DNA of 64,000 nucleotides from Listeria grayi DSM 20601 (lineage in GTDB: Bacteria > Bacillota > Bacilli > Lactobacillales > Listeriaceae): the NCBI RefSeq assembly GCF_000148995.1, contig NZ_GL538352.1, positions 1,381,178 to 1,445,177 on the forward strand, written 5' to 3'. The position numbers and the translations under genes were made by a program. The notes beneath the pieces are model-generated. The model was not told the DNA's origin. It did not search any database and worked only from the letters and a program-made list of their open reading frames with translations. Below, in pieces: positions 63,558 to 64,000 of this stretch (position 1 is its first letter; every line of letters begins with the position of its first letter).

Positions 63558-64000
<443 letters not shown>

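Overview
The window is Firmicutes chromosomal DNA and the gene order points to the genus Listeria or a very close relative. Signs are strong AGGAGG-type ribosome binding sites, GTG and TTG starts, the long Bacillus-type SRP RNA with an Alu domain, PTS systems, CcpA cre and CodY-like sites, and Firmicutes parS sites. The order tadA / cydABDC / gluconokinase / SRP RNA / EIIC-DUF3284 / dnaX-ybaB-recR-yaaL / dhaKLM / decarboxylase-tmk-pstA / murA, then the str operon, the flavin-based electron transfer locus and rpsJ, follows the arm left of oriC in L. monocytogenes as I remember it. Several genes remembered for that arm are absent and others are inserted, so a divergent (non-monocytogenes) Listeria is likely. 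I cannot assign the species.

Layout. 1-7.5 kb: an MFS transporter cut by the window edge, a sirtuin, a LacI repressor with its operator-controlled two-gene unit, a PucR-type regulator, an acyl-CoA synthetase and tadA. 7.8-15.7 kb: cytochrome bd oxidase and its ABC exporter (cydABDC), gluconokinase and the SRP RNA. 15.8-19.2 kb: a membrane-anchored protein, then an orphan cellobiose-type EIIC behind a sigma-54 promoter with three small genes downstream. 19.3-22.4 kb: dnaX, ybaB, recR, yaaL, with a perfect parS site upstream of recR. 22.4-29.5 kb: an orphan peptide-binding lipoprotein, an XRE/membrane-protein pair, dihydroxyacetone kinase dhaKLM, an amino-acid decarboxylase, tmk and the c-di-AMP receptor pstA. 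29.6-39.6 kb: a LysM autolysin, a TetR/PepSY-lipoprotein unit, a WYL regulator divergent from oleate hydratase, a deacetylase-like lipoprotein, and a TetR-controlled SDR-SDR-SnoaL operon. 39.6-44.4 kb: a second sigma-54-driven cellobiose-type PTS (IIC-IIA), a small unknown gene, a dGTPase-type HD protein and a secreted GH16 glucanase.

44.4-48.9 kb is the str operon (rpsL, rpsG, fusA, tuf). 50.0-57.9 kb is the flavin-based extracellular electron transfer locus: dmkB and eetB, ndh2, then pplA, fmnB, dmkA and fmnA in the other direction. Together they would make a dedicated demethylmenaquinone, reduce it with a membrane NADH dehydrogenase, export flavin and attach FMN to the surface lipoprotein PplA. 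The eetA gene expected between ndh2 and eetB is not there. 57.9-61.2 kb holds a PTS IIBC / ADP-ribosylglycohydrolase-family / GntR operon with a clear promoter, operator and cre. A chemoreceptor and the promoter, leader and first part of rpsJ (S10 operon) close the window.

The most notable items are: two sigma-54 promoters sharing upstream motifs in front of two PTS genes; the missing eetA; the PTS/ADP-ribosylglycohydrolase-like/GntR cassette; paired identical-spacing operators for a TetR regulator; and two parS sites 20 kb apart. I saw no tRNA or rRNA genes, insertion sequences, prophage or CRISPR array.
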